Below are positions 1 to 6,474 of a stretch of 9,768 nt of DNA, one piece after another. This stretch comes from Alphaproteobacteria bacterium (GTDB taxonomy: Bacteria; Pseudomonadota; Alphaproteobacteria; Micavibrionales; Micavibrionaceae), in contig DAOWDF010000280.1 in assembly GCA_030639165.1 (NCBI GenBank), forward strand, positions 1 through 9,768. The letters run 5' to 3'. How positions within the stretch are numbered: the stretch's first letter is position 1; each line of letters opens with the position of its first letter. The translations under genes were made by a program, and so were the position numbers. The notes beneath the pieces were generated by a model, which was not told where the DNA came from, did no database searches, and saw nothing but the letters and a program-made list of their open reading frames with translations.

Positions 1-449
1 GCGCAGGCTAGCATAGCGTACACTGCCTCGGTCACCATGGGCATGTAAATTGCAACGCGATCACCTTTTTTAACGCCGCGTTCTTTTAGGGCGTTGGCTA
101 GCTTGCTTACCTGATTTTTTAGCTCGCCATAGCTGACCTTGTAGGAGTCTTCGGGGGCGTTGCCTTCAAATATAAGTGCAGTTGATGTGAGTTTTTCAGG
201 CAAGTGACGGTCAACACAATTATAGCAGGCGTTTAATATACCATCTTCATACCATTTAATTGAAACTGGAGCTTTAAAGCTAGCATTTTTTATTACTGTA
301 GGCTTTTGAAACCAGTCAATACGATCAGCCATTTTGCCCCAAAATTCATCAGGATTTGATATGGATTCTTGATAGAGGGTTTCATATTCCTTTTTTGATA
401 CACGTGCGCGGCGCGTTGTTTCTTCGGAAGGTTTGTATGTCTTTGGCAT
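1..449 (-). CDS. acs: Acetyl-CoA synthetase (acetate--CoA ligase), N-terminal part, cut by the window edge
   Basis: This AMP-forming enzyme activates acetate with ATP and CoA to acetyl-CoA in the cytoplasm. Only the first 149 codons are present, and the reading frame is open to base 1; the family is about 650 residues, so roughly three quarters is missing. The visible part carries the Acs N-terminal signature: Y-x-x-L-Y with FW (22-37), a DG-ILN-x-x-YNC-x-DRH block (69-82), an ALIFEG strand (91-96), a Y-x-EL helix start (107-110), and GVKKGDRVAIYMPM (125-138) leading into the first Rossmann-like part of the AMP-binding domain. The start is the ATG at 449, with an AGGGTG ribosome binding site six bases upstream (complement of 456-461). 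It lies 33 bases after the EVE gene on the same strand and may be cotranscribed with it. The YNC-DRH block favours acetyl-CoA over acetoacetyl-CoA synthetase; a propionyl-CoA synthetase cannot be fully excluded from this fragment. Confidence 0.93.
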   Translation of the reverse strand, partial: MPKTYKPSEETTRRARVSKKEYETLYQESISNPDEFWGKMADRIDWFQKPTVIKNASFKAPVSIKWYEDGILNACYNCVDRHLPEKLTSTALIFEGNAPEDSYKVSYGELKNQVSKLANALKERGVKKGDRVAIYMPMVTEAVYAMLAC

Positions 450-482
450 ATGTATCACCCTGTTGTTGTTTGGTTATATTGG

Positions 483-905
483 CTATTCTGAGCTATTCAG
501 GCCACTCATCTTACAAATTATGTCCCATTCACCTGCGGTTACATGTGATACGGAAAGGCGAACCTGACGCACCATTTCCATTTCGATCAATGCACCATGC
601 TCTTTTATTTGTTTTAGAGTTACGGGATTGGGGAGTGGTTTTACTGGTTTAACATCGACAGTTACGAATTTACCGCTCTCATCATCGGGGTCGGGGTAGG
701 CCTCACCTGTGATCTCTAATATTCCGACAATCTCTTTGCCTTTATTCGAATGGTAGAAGAAGCCTTTATCACCAACCTTCATAGAGTTTAAGTTGTTGCG
801 CGCTTGATAGTTGCGTACGCGTTTTTCCCATCGCCCGATTCCTTTTTCGCATTGTTCGTCCCAAGAGAATTTAAAAGGTTCGGATTTTAGTAGCCAGTAT
901 GCCAT
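483..905 (-). CDS. EVE domain-containing protein (DUF55 family)
   Basis: A 140-residue protein made almost entirely of one EVE domain, a PUA-like fold thought to bind modified bases in DNA or RNA. The exact ligand in bacteria is not established. Family landmarks are visible: YWLLKSEP at 3-10, RNYQARNN at 31-38, the GFFYHSN strand at 48-54, EIVGILEI at 58-65, AYPDP at 69-73, DVKPVKPL near 84-91, and a C-terminal VRQVRLSV strand near 112-119 followed by the W-x-x-IC helix. The length is normal for the compact single-domain form common in Alphaproteobacteria. The ATG at 905 gives the canonical MAYWLLKSEP start; the only nearby ribosome-binding match is a weak GGGCGA. It sits between gpsA and acs on the same strand, separated from gpsA by 97 bases that hold a palindromic repeat. 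The neighbours do not suggest a specific role. Confidence 0.93.
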   Translation of the reverse strand: MAYWLLKSEPFKFSWDEQCEKGIGRWEKRVRNYQARNNLNSMKVGDKGFFYHSNKGKEIVGILEITGEAYPDPDDESGKFVTVDVKPVKPLPNPVTLKQIKEHGALIEMEMVRQVRLSVSHVTAGEWDIICKMSGLNSSE

Positions 906-930
906 TTTGTTTCGCCCATATTTTTTTAAT

Positions 931-990
931 TGTCATCTCGAACGCGTAAGCGGAGAGATCTAAGATCCCTCGACTTCGCTCGGGATGACA
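931..990. repeat. 60-bp imperfect palindromic repeat of dispersed type
   Basis: The element begins TGTCATCTCGA and ends TCGGGATGACA; these ends are inverted copies with one mismatch. Pairing continues inward (GAGAGATCT against AGATCCCTC), so most of the 60 bases could fold into one long hairpin with small internal mismatches. Its bases are more GC-rich than the flanking T-rich spacer and unlike the genes around it. Short intergenic palindromes with very similar ends (GTCATCCCGAGCGAAGTCGA) are scattered through many bacterial genomes, so this is probably one copy of such a family; I cannot give it a formal name. It fills most of the gpsA-EVE spacer and could act as an mRNA 3' hairpin or attenuator, but no T-run follows it on the minus strand. 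No second copy was seen in this window. Confidence 0.75.
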
Positions 991-1002
991 GTGTTAGTTT
1001 AA

Positions 1003-1995
1003 TTATAGCTCATACCCTAAAGGACGATTCAACATTTCGCGCATAGCTTCGTCAAGTGGTATGCCAGTGTTTAGAATTTTATGCACAGCCATAGTTATGG
1101 GCATTTCCACAGAATATTTATCGGCCAAATTTATAGCCGCTTTTGCACTATGTACGCCTTCGGTAACTCCAGTGCGGCTTTTGAGTATTCGTTCTAATGT
1201 TTTCCCTTGTCCAAGCTCTAATCCTAAAGAGAAGTTACGGGATTTTTCAGAGGAGCAGGTCAGCATCATATCACCAACCCCGCATAGCCCAAGGAATGTT
1301 TCATTGTGTGCGCCCATGGCTTTGCCGAGGCGTGCGATTTCGGCTAGCCCTCTTGTTACAAGGCTGGCTCGTGCGCTTTCGCCCATATCAAGTCCGCTAG
1401 TAATCCCGCAGGCAATAGCGATTATATTCTTGAAGGCGCCAGCGATTTGCGCACCAATAATATCCTCTGAGATATAGGGGCGAAAATTGGCGCTAGCAAC
1501 TGCTTTTTGTAGGGTTTTGGCCAGTTTGCTATCTGCGCAGGCAAGTGTTGTCGCGGCGGGTTTTCCTGCTGCTATTTCGTGGGCAAAATTTGGCCCACTT
1601 AAAACTGCGGTGGGAGTATTGGGTAGTATATCTGCCACGACATCGCTCATAAGCATGCCGCTATCTAGTTCAATCCCTTTGGAGCACAGTATTAATTTAT
1701 GCGCAGGGCGGATGAATGGCTTCATGTCACTTAATATTTGTCGCATAGCTTGCGCAGGGGTAACCATTAGCAATATATCACTCTCTAGGGCTGTTTTAAG
1801 CTCGCTGGTGGCTGTTATATGCTTATTTAGCTCTATGCCAGCTAAATATTTTTCATTGCGGTGGCGCACATTTATTTCGCTGGTGTGGGTGGGGGATCGT
1901 GTCCACAAAGTTACTGCTTCACCGTGGCTAGCAATAGTCTGGGCGAGGGCTGTTCCCCATGATCCAGCGCCAATTACGCTTATGTTGTTGCTCAT
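1003..1995 (-). CDS. gpsA: Glycerol-3-phosphate dehydrogenase [NAD(P)+]
   Basis: This cytoplasmic enzyme reduces dihydroxyacetone phosphate to sn-glycerol 3-phosphate, the backbone for phospholipid synthesis. The 330 residues match the usual length. The N-terminal Rossmann fold shows the dinucleotide motif GAGSWG (9-14), followed by SKG (105-107) and SGPNFAHEIA (133-142). The C-terminal helical domain holds GAFKN with the expected catalytic lysine at 189, ASLVTRGLAEI (210-220), and the CGVGDMMLTCSS substrate and dimer segment (238-249). TGVTEG (275-280) and EMPI (297-300) are also typical. All expected key residues are intact. The ATG at 1995 overlaps the tsaD stop by four bases (ATGA), which implies translational coupling, and no alternative start fits the Rossmann motif better. 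The tsaD-gpsA pairing is common in Alphaproteobacteria. Confidence 0.97.
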   Translation of the reverse strand: MSNNISVIGAGSWGTALAQTIASHGEAVTLWTRSPTHTSEINVRHRNEKYLAGIELNKHITATSELKTALESDILLMVTPAQAMRQILSDMKPFIRPAHKLILCSKGIELDSGMLMSDVVADILPNTPTAVLSGPNFAHEIAAGKPAATTLACADSKLAKTLQKAVASANFRPYISEDIIGAQIAGAFKNIIAIACGITSGLDMGESARASLVTRGLAEIARLGKAMGAHNETFLGLCGVGDMMLTCSSEKSRNFSLGLELGQGKTLERILKSRTGVTEGVHSAKAAINLADKYSVEMPITMAVHKILNTGIPLDEAMREMLNRPLGYEL

Positions 1996-3071
1996 GCTTT
2001 CGCTCCTTTAGCACCTTTTTTGTGGATTGCTGTGGCTTCAGGGTCAAGCGGCCAGCGTGGACGTGCCTTGAAATCAATGGAATTATATTCTCCGCATTTT
2101 AGTTTTTCAACTCCAGCCCATGCAATCATCGCGCCGTTATCGCCGCTTAACGATAGTGGAGGGTAGCTGATATGCATGTCATATTTTGAGGTAAGTTTTT
2201 CTAATTCTGTGCAAATGGTTTTATTTGCGGAAACTCCGCCGCAAACTACTAGTGCGTTGCCTTTATACTCTGATAAGAACCGCTCAATAGCGTTTCCACA
2301 CCTATCGGCCAAAATTTCAGCCATTTTATTTTGAAGTGCGTATGATAGATCAGTGACATCTGCTGGGTCTAAATCTCCGCTTGGCAGTTTATCTATATGA
2401 GTGCGCACGGCAGTTTTAAGGCCAGAAAATGAGAAGTTACAATCTTTGCGAGCTTTTAGCGGACTGGGTAGGGGGAAGCGTTTGATTGCGGTTGTATGAT
2501 CGGTACAGTTAGCTGCTATTTTCTCGATATTGGGCCCTCCTGGGTAGGGTAGCCCCATGAGCTTTGCTGATTTATCAAGGCATTCGCCTGCTGCGTCATC
2601 TAGGGTTGTGCCCCAACGTCGATAAACGCCAAGCTTTTCAGCCACCAATATTTGTGAGTGACCGCCAGATACCAGTAATATGAGGTAGGGGAATTCTATA
2701 TCGTCAGTGAGCCGCGCAGTGAGTGCGTGGCCTTCGAGGTGGTTTATGGCAATAAAGGGGATGTTTTTAGCCGCGCTGATGGCTTTAGCGCTCATCATGC
2801 CGATCATAACTCCGCCAATTAGGCCGGGCCCGCAGGTTGCTGCTACCCCGTCAAGGTCATCAAAGCGAAGTCCTGCATCATTTAGGGCGGCTTTTATTAC
2901 TTTGTCTGTATGCTCTAAATGCGCGCGCGCGGCTATCTCTGGGACAACTCCACCATATACGGCGTGCGTTTCCAATTGACTTAACACAACATTAGAGAGT
3001 ATTTCTCTATTGTCGGTAACGATGGCTGCGGCGGTTTCATCGCAGCTAGTTTCAATACCTAGTACATACAT
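1992..3071 (-). CDS. tsaD: tRNA N6-adenosine threonylcarbamoyltransferase TsaD
   Basis: TsaD, with TsaB and TsaE, transfers the threonylcarbamoyl group from threonylcarbamoyl-AMP to A37 of ANN-decoding tRNAs (t6A modification). The 359 residues are slightly longer than the family norm because of a Lys/Ala-rich tail. The ASKHA-fold landmarks are present: GIETSCDET (5-13), AARAHLEH (47-54), GPGLIGGVMIG (81-91), the metal-binding NHLEGH with His111 and His115, LLVSGGHSQ (132-140), LDDAAGE (157-163), PYPGGP (175-180), a VCGGVSANK nucleotide-binding loop, and SGDNGAM with the third metal ligand near Asp311. The start at 3071 has only a short AGG upstream, but the MYVLGIETSCDET beginning is canonical. 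It is divergent from hemC with just 25 bases between start codons, so each promoter must lie at least partly within the other gene's 5' region. Confidence 0.97.
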   Translation of the reverse strand: MYVLGIETSCDETAAAIVTDNREILSNVVLSQLETHAVYGGVVPEIAARAHLEHTDKVIKAALNDAGLRFDDLDGVAATCGPGLIGGVMIGMMSAKAISAAKNIPFIAINHLEGHALTARLTDDIEFPYLILLVSGGHSQILVAEKLGVYRRWGTTLDDAAGECLDKSAKLMGLPYPGGPNIEKIAANCTDHTTAIKRFPLPSPLKARKDCNFSFSGLKTAVRTHIDKLPSGDLDPADVTDLSYALQNKMAEILADRCGNAIERFLSEYKGNALVVCGGVSANKTICTELEKLTSKYDMHISYPPLSLSGDNGAMIAWAGVEKLKCGEYNSIDFKARPRWPLDPEATAIHKKGAKGAKA

Positions 3072-3096
3072 AACCTAAGAGATAAAGCGATAAAAG

Positions 3097-4065
3097 ATGA
3101 GTGTCAAACCTGAATGTAATTTACCAGAGAAAATTGTTATTGGGACGCGTGGGTCTCCTTTGGCGCTGGTGCAATCTAATATCGTTAAGGATGAAATAGC
3201 CAAAATCAGCCAAGATATAGATGTGAGCCTAAAGGTAATAAGGACTAGCGGTGATTGGAGTAAGTCAGATGGCGAGGTCAGGCTTAATGCTTTAGATGGT
3301 GGTAAAGCGCAATTCGCGAAAGAGATTGAAGATGCCTTATTATCGGGTGAGGTCGATATAGCTGTTCACTCTATGAAGGATATGGAGACTTGTTTGCCTG
3401 ATGGGTTGGTTATTCCTCATATGTTGCCGCGCGAAGATGTTAGAGATGCTTTCCTGTCCGTAAATAGCCGAAATATTAGTGCTTTGCCAGATGGTTGCGT
3501 TGTTGGTAGTGCTAGTGTGCGCAGGCAGGCGTTCTTGTTAAGTAAGCGCCCTGATATAAAGGTTGTACCATTTCGAGGTAATGTGCAAACGCGCATAGAT
3601 AAGCTTAAGCGTGGTCAGGTGGATGCAACATTCTTAGCCTGCGCTGGTCTTAATCGTTTGGGCTTATCAAATGAAATAACATCTGTGATAGAGGTTGATG
3701 ATATGTTGCCTGCTGTGGGGCAGGGGGCGGTTGGTATAGAGATGCGAAGCTCTGATCAAGATAAACTATCTTTTATTAGCCAATTGGCATGCATGGAAAC
3801 ATATATATGCGTTAGCGCGGAGCGTGGAGTTTTACGCTCTCTTGGTGGATCGTGCCATACGCCAATTGGAGTATATGCAAAGATGAATGAGGGGGAGATG
3901 CATTTGCGCATATGTTTAGTTTCGCTGGATGGTGAGGAAATGATTGCGGAGGATCTTCGTGAGGATATAGCTTCTTATGAGGAAGCAGTAAAATTTGGCG
4001 AAGAGGCTGGAGCGCATTTGAAATCAAAGGTTAAACCATATATGTTAGCCAATATGGGCTTGTAA
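3097..4065 (+). CDS. hemC: Hydroxymethylbilane synthase (porphobilinogen deaminase)
   Basis: HemC polymerises four porphobilinogens to the linear tetrapyrrole hydroxymethylbilane in the cytoplasm, on the way to haem and other tetrapyrroles. The 322 residues contain all family signatures: GTRGSPLALVQ (16-26), GGKAQFAKEIE (68-78), VHSMKDM with the catalytic Asp95, VGSASVRRQ (136-144), FRGNVQTRIDKL (159-170), PAVGQGAVGIE (205-215), and GGSCHTPIG, in which Cys253 carries the dipyrromethane cofactor. A glutamate follows KDM where proline is usual (KDMETCLP), a minor deviation. The N-terminus is about ten residues longer than in E. coli, and the start has no strong ribosome binding site, so the exact start is less certain than the identity. 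It is the first gene of a four-gene plus-strand operon, and its stop overlaps the hemD start by one base (TAATG). Confidence 0.97.
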   Translation: MSVKPECNLPEKIVIGTRGSPLALVQSNIVKDEIAKISQDIDVSLKVIRTSGDWSKSDGEVRLNALDGGKAQFAKEIEDALLSGEVDIAVHSMKDMETCLPDGLVIPHMLPREDVRDAFLSVNSRNISALPDGCVVGSASVRRQAFLLSKRPDIKVVPFRGNVQTRIDKLKRGQVDATFLACAGLNRLGLSNEITSVIEVDDMLPAVGQGAVGIEMRSSDQDKLSFISQLACMETYICVSAERGVLRSLGGSCHTPIGVYAKMNEGEMHLRICLVSLDGEEMIAEDLREDIASYEEAVKFGEEAGAHLKSKVKPYMLANMGL

Positions 4066-4736
4066 TGGGTAGTATATTAATCACAAGATCGCCAGAGCAG
4101 GGGCAAGAATTTGTTGGTAAGCATTGCTTGAGTGCGGGGCTGGAAATAGCAGATTTCTTGTTTGAGCCGTTAATAGAAATTGAGCAATTGAATGTAAATA
4201 TGCCTGATTTGAAAAATTATGATGGTGTGATTCTAACTAGCTCTAATGCGTGCAGTGCTATTCCAAATGACATTACTTGCAGGCAATTTCATATATCAGA
4301 ATCACATCCTACTGCTTCGGATATTGCCAAAGCTATTTTGGTGGAGTCAAATGATCGGGGGCGGCGTTACTTATATATACGCGGCGAAGATATCTCATTT
4401 GATATGAAGGGGGAGCTGGAGAAGGTTGGGCATTATGTTGATGAGCTTATTACTTACCGTGCTGTTGCCGCCCAAAAATTCAGTGACGAGTTTCTCGCTG
4501 CGGTTAAAAATAATGAAATATCAGTTATTACTTTTTTCTCTAAAAGGACGGCCGAGATATTTGTGGAGTTAGCACAAGTTTCTAACATGATTAATGATCT
4601 GAAAACTATTAAAGTCTTGTGCATTAGTAATAGAATGATAAAGTGCTTACATTCTGTTTTTGATAAAAATATCGAGATATCTGCTACGCCTGATGCGCGC
4701 AGTATGGCTCGGCATTTGTTATGTATGGTTAAATAG
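4065..4736 (+). CDS. hemD: Uroporphyrinogen-III synthase, compact form
   Basis: HemD closes hydroxymethylbilane, the HemC product, into uroporphyrinogen III with inversion of ring D. The family is poorly conserved, but the right cues occur in order: an ILITRS N-terminal strand (4-9), EPLIEIE, VILTSSNA (55-62), a YLYIRGED strand, DELITYRA, ITFFSKRTAEIF (the F-x-S-x-x-TA motif), VLCIS, and a terminal PDARSMARHLL helix. The 223 residues are at the low end for the family. Between the TSSNA motif and the SDIAKAI helix I see too little sequence for the usual V-G-x-x-TA-x-x-x-x-x-G-F segment, so one strand and helix of the first domain appear shortened. Position is decisive: it overlaps hemC by one base (TAATG) and precedes the Mic60-like gene by 17 bases. 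Function is probably retained, because no other hemD is visible here. Confidence 0.9.
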   Translation: MGSILITRSPEQGQEFVGKHCLSAGLEIADFLFEPLIEIEQLNVNMPDLKNYDGVILTSSNACSAIPNDITCRQFHISESHPTASDIAKAILVESNDRGRRYLYIRGEDISFDMKGELEKVGHYVDELITYRAVAAQKFSDEFLAAVKNNEISVITFFSKRTAEIFVELAQVSNMINDLKTIKVLCISNRMIKCLHSVFDKNIEISATPDARSMARHLLCMVK

Positions 4737-4740
4737 CATT

Positions 4741-4745
4741 AAGGG
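4741..4745 (+). promoter_or_regulatory. Ribosome binding site of the Mic60-like gene
   Basis: AAGGG lies eight bases before the ATG at 4754 and just after the hemD stop. It fixes the start so that the N-terminal HTH-like segment belongs to the protein. This is one of the better ribosome binding sites in the operon. Confidence 0.65.
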
Positions 4746-4753
4746 TTAATATT

Positions 4754-6454
4754 ATGAGTAAGAGCGCAAAAGCACATATTGAAAATGCTGCTGAAATTAT
4801 CGAGGCATTTGGTGGCATAAGGCCTATGTCCTCAAAAATAAATGTAGCTGTTACGACTATTCAGGGTTGGAAAAAGCGCGATGTTATTCCTGCTGCTCGT
4901 AGAGGTATGCTATTGGAGGCAGGCGCAGCTAATGATGTTGACCTTTCCAAGTTCTTTGCTGATGCTCCTGCTATTGAGGTTGTAGGCGATTTAAGTAATG
5001 ACGATAAAGATGCTTGCTCTGAGCCAGCGGAGATAACTATATCTGATAATCTGGATGAAAATCCTGATGAGGAAGCAGGCGAGGAGAGTGTCGTAGTTGA
5101 GCAGGATACGGAAGAAGTTAAACCCGACGATAATGATAAAACAGATGATGTTATTGATATACCGCTGATATTGTCTAATGAAGGTAAGCCAGTTTTGAAA
5201 TCAGCAAGCGTATCAAATGTAAATTCGCCTAAAGATATTGATGCAGGTGATTTATCAGGTAAACCAGCTGACTATAAAGACTTCGCGGAGATTGCTATGC
5301 GCGCGGAGCGTAAGGCTATAACTAAGAGTGTAATTATAGCTGTTGCTATTTTCCTTTTGGTTGTAGCTGGCCTTGTTGCGCTGCTATTCCCTGACTTTAA
5401 GGAGTTTGGTAATCGCGGTAGCAGGCTTGCTGCTCTCGAGGGGGATGTTTCAAATATCAAAGATAGCCAATCCGCATTTAAGGGGTTTGTACCAGAGGAT
5501 TGGAGCAAGCAACTTAATGACCTTAAAAGTCAGGTTGATCAAGCTAAATCTAGCATGGAGAGTGTAGCTAAAAATGCTAAGGAAATTTCTGCTGATATAA
5601 TGAATGAAAAAGGTCTGGAAGAGCGGGTTGTTCAATTACAATCTTATGTAACTGAGATTGCAAGTGAGAATGGCATTTATGCATTATTGTCACGCTTTGA
5701 TAATATGGAGAATGATCCAAATGGTCGTAATATCATTGATAGCTCTATGAGTGAGTTGTCGGATATATTGGCAGGTATGAAGGGTGAGGATGAGAGCTAT
5801 CTCAATGCTGCTTTGGCGGTTGCGAGATCAGAAAATGAAGCTTTACAGCAGACTTTGGGTAGTGTTCCGCAAAATGAGTTAAAGGCAGCGGCGATGTTGC
5901 TTGCTATGACTCAAGTTAGATCTTCTCTTAATAGGAGTGATGAAGCATTTGATCAGGATTTAGGGATATTGATGAATATGGTTGGGCCAGAGAATCCAGA
6001 ACTATCAGAGGCTTTGGCTAAGTTGGCGCCGCATTCTAAGGCTGGTATATTATCGCCAGCAGGTTTGCAAAGTGAGTTTAGAACGGTTGCAGGTGATGTG
6101 GTTGCGGCTTCTCTAAGTGGTGAGGATGTATCTTTCTCGGAAAAGGCGTCGGCGCGTATGAATGAGATTTTACAGGTAGAAAAAGATGGTGAGCTGATTA
6201 CTGGTACTGATACTCAAGCTACTGTGAGTAATGCTGGTAGTATGATTGATAGTGGTGATATTAGCGGTGCTATGAGTTACCTTAAATCAAATTTGCGCGC
6301 AAAAGAGCTTGAACCATTACGTCCGTGGCTTAGAAAGGCTGAGGCTGCTATCAACTCACGCAAGGCGCAGAAAGTAATTCAACAAGCTATAGATATGAGT
6401 GTAGGCGGGGGATACCTTGGTGGTTCACAGCTTTTGAATGGCAGTTCACAGTAA
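4754..6454 (+). CDS. Mitofilin/Mic60-like inner-membrane protein with N-terminal HTH-like domain
   Basis: Probable alphaproteobacterial homologue of mitochondrial Mic60, the crista-junction protein of MICOS. Bacterial members are linked to intracytoplasmic membrane formation and outer-membrane contacts. The 566 residues divide into: a Cro/YdaS-like helix-turn-helix segment (about 11-58; IIEAFGGIRPMSSKI, then VTTIQGWKKR); a very acidic low-complexity linker (75-135); one transmembrane helix (192-212) after basic residues 183-191, giving a cytoplasmic N-terminus; a predicted coiled coil (about 222-310); and a C-terminal mitofilin-type region (about 340-550). The last part ends in SMIDSGDISGAMSYL and a PWLRKAEAAI helix, resembling the family's conserved C-terminal signature. 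The overall divergence is high, so identity rests on architecture plus position between hemD and the hemY-like gene, the known location of alphaproteobacterial Mic60. A ribosome binding site (AAGGG) supports the start. Whether the HTH-like part binds DNA is unknown. Confidence 0.8.
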   Translation: MSKSAKAHIENAAEIIEAFGGIRPMSSKINVAVTTIQGWKKRDVIPAARRGMLLEAGAANDVDLSKFFADAPAIEVVGDLSNDDKDACSEPAEITISDNLDENPDEEAGEESVVVEQDTEEVKPDDNDKTDDVIDIPLILSNEGKPVLKSASVSNVNSPKDIDAGDLSGKPADYKDFAEIAMRAERKAITKSVIIAVAIFLLVVAGLVALLFPDFKEFGNRGSRLAALEGDVSNIKDSQSAFKGFVPEDWSKQLNDLKSQVDQAKSSMESVAKNAKEISADIMNEKGLEERVVQLQSYVTEIASENGIYALLSRFDNMENDPNGRNIIDSSMSELSDILAGMKGEDESYLNAALAVARSENEALQQTLGSVPQNELKAAAMLLAMTQVRSSLNRSDEAFDQDLGILMNMVGPENPELSEALAKLAPHSKAGILSPAGLQSEFRTVAGDVVAASLSGEDVSFSEKASARMNEILQVEKDGELITGTDTQATVSNAGSMIDSGDISGAMSYLKSNLRAKELEPLRPWLRKAEAAINSRKAQKVIQQAIDMSVGGGYLGGSQLLNGSSQ

Positions 6455-6474
6455 TAATTACTTAGAGAGACGCT

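Noticed and set aside
356..652. 98-residue plus-strand open frame
   Set aside because: It runs antisense to the acs start and the EVE gene, has a shadow-like composition, and no ribosome binding site or family resemblance.
1061..2011. Plus-strand open frames of 138 and 174 residues opposite gpsA
   Set aside because: gpsA on the other strand has every expected motif; these frames are low-complexity mirrors of it.
3812..4027. 71-residue minus-strand open frame inside hemC
   Set aside because: It overlaps the HemC dipyrromethane-cysteine region, which is clearly coding on the plus strand.
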